A stretch of DNA of 6,201 nt, taken from Bacillota bacterium. Its GTDB lineage: Bacteria; Bacillota; Sulfobacillia; Thermaerobacterales; Thermaerobacteraceae. Below, one piece after another: positions 5,862 through 6,201 of this stretch; the stretch's first letter is position 1, and each line of letters starts with the position of its first letter. The stretch lies in contig QGUQ01000123.1 of assembly GCA_003242195.1 (NCBI GenBank), positions 1 to 6,201 of the forward strand. The letters are read 5' to 3'. Below the pieces are notes generated by a model that was not told where the DNA came from, did no database searches, and saw only the letters and a program-made list of their open reading frames with translations. A program made the translations under genes and the position numbers.

Positions 5862-6201
5862 ATGAATACATTATGCGCGCTTCGCCTTCCGGGCTTGACG
5901 CCGTACGAGGCCAGCTGGCGGCTGCAGCACCGGCTTGTACAGGCACGTCAACAACAACTCATTCCCGACCTCTTGCTCCTGCTTGAACATCCTCCGGTTT
6001 ACACCATCGGGCGAGCCGGCCAGGATCAGGAAGTCTTGCTAGACCGCGAGGCCTGCAGGGTGCGGGGTGTGGAAGTTCACTACACGGATCGTGGCGGACG
6101 AGTGACATACCACGGTCCCGGACAGCTGGTTGGCTACGGGATCATAGACCTGCGAGGGCTCGCCATGGGTGTGCGCGGATATATTCGGTCCCTGGAGGAG
6201 G
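5862..6201 (+). CDS. lipB: Octanoyl-[acyl-carrier-protein]:protein N-octanoyltransferase, N-terminal part (runs off the window)
   Basis: LipB moves octanoate from acyl carrier protein to the target lysine of lipoyl domains, the step before LipA. Only the first 113 residues, about half of a usual 210-240, are in the window; the frame is open to the right edge. The family signature is clear: LLLLEHPPVYTIGR at 38-51, then the conserved DRGGRVTYHGPGQLVGY at 76-92 and IIDLR at 94-98. The catalytic lysine and cysteine of the family lie in the missing C-terminal half, so activity cannot be judged here. The start at 5862 is chosen for its SD. Together with lipA this gives a complete de novo lipoylation pair next to an E2 substrate. 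Confidence 0.93.
   Translation, partial: MNTLCALRLPGLTPYEASWRLQHRLVQARQQQLIPDLLLLLEHPPVYTIGRAGQDQEVLLDREACRVRGVEVHYTDRGGRVTYHGPGQLVGYGIIDLRGLAMGVRGYIRSLEE

Overview
The window reads as bacterial chromosome, GC-rich (about 60%). Genes are tightly packed, use GTG as well as ATG starts, and have strong purine-rich Shine-Dalgarno (SD) sites. Sequence alone does not fix the phylum. The gene families and SD strength would fit a Bacillota- or Chloroflexota-like lineage, but that is a guess. There is no sign of phage, transposon, CRISPR array, tRNA or rRNA.

Layout: bases 1-264 are an upstream and leader region, with possible promoter elements, several short inverted repeats and perhaps the tail of a preceding gene. 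Bases 265-3579 are a three-gene, translationally coupled, rightward operon. It encodes the E1 alpha, E1 beta and E2 subunits of a 2-oxoacid (or acetoin) dehydrogenase complex. After a 16-bp gap, a leftward SorC-family regulator with a sugar-binding-type effector domain fills 3596-4576. The divergent intergenic region 4577-4806 holds a perfect TATAAT on the regulator strand, an 8-7-8 inverted repeat, a second small palindrome and a canonical G-quadruplex motif. Rightward again come lipA (lipoyl synthase, 4807-5712) and the first half of lipB (octanoyltransferase, 5862 to the window edge).

How it fits together: E2 carries a lipoyl domain whose lysine (K43) must receive octanoate from LipB and then two sulfurs from LipA before the complex can work. 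The window therefore groups an apo-enzyme with the two enzymes of its own cofactor assembly. An uncharacterised SorC regulator sits between the two halves, convergent to one and divergent to the other. The third enzyme of the complex, E3 (dihydrolipoamide dehydrogenase), is not in the window. The E1 subunits look like both pyruvate and acetoin dehydrogenases, so the substrate cannot be settled from sequence.

I do not see a clearly new kind of system. The most worthwhile leads are the regulator with its candidate operator region, the undecided substrate of the complex, and the structured leaders.
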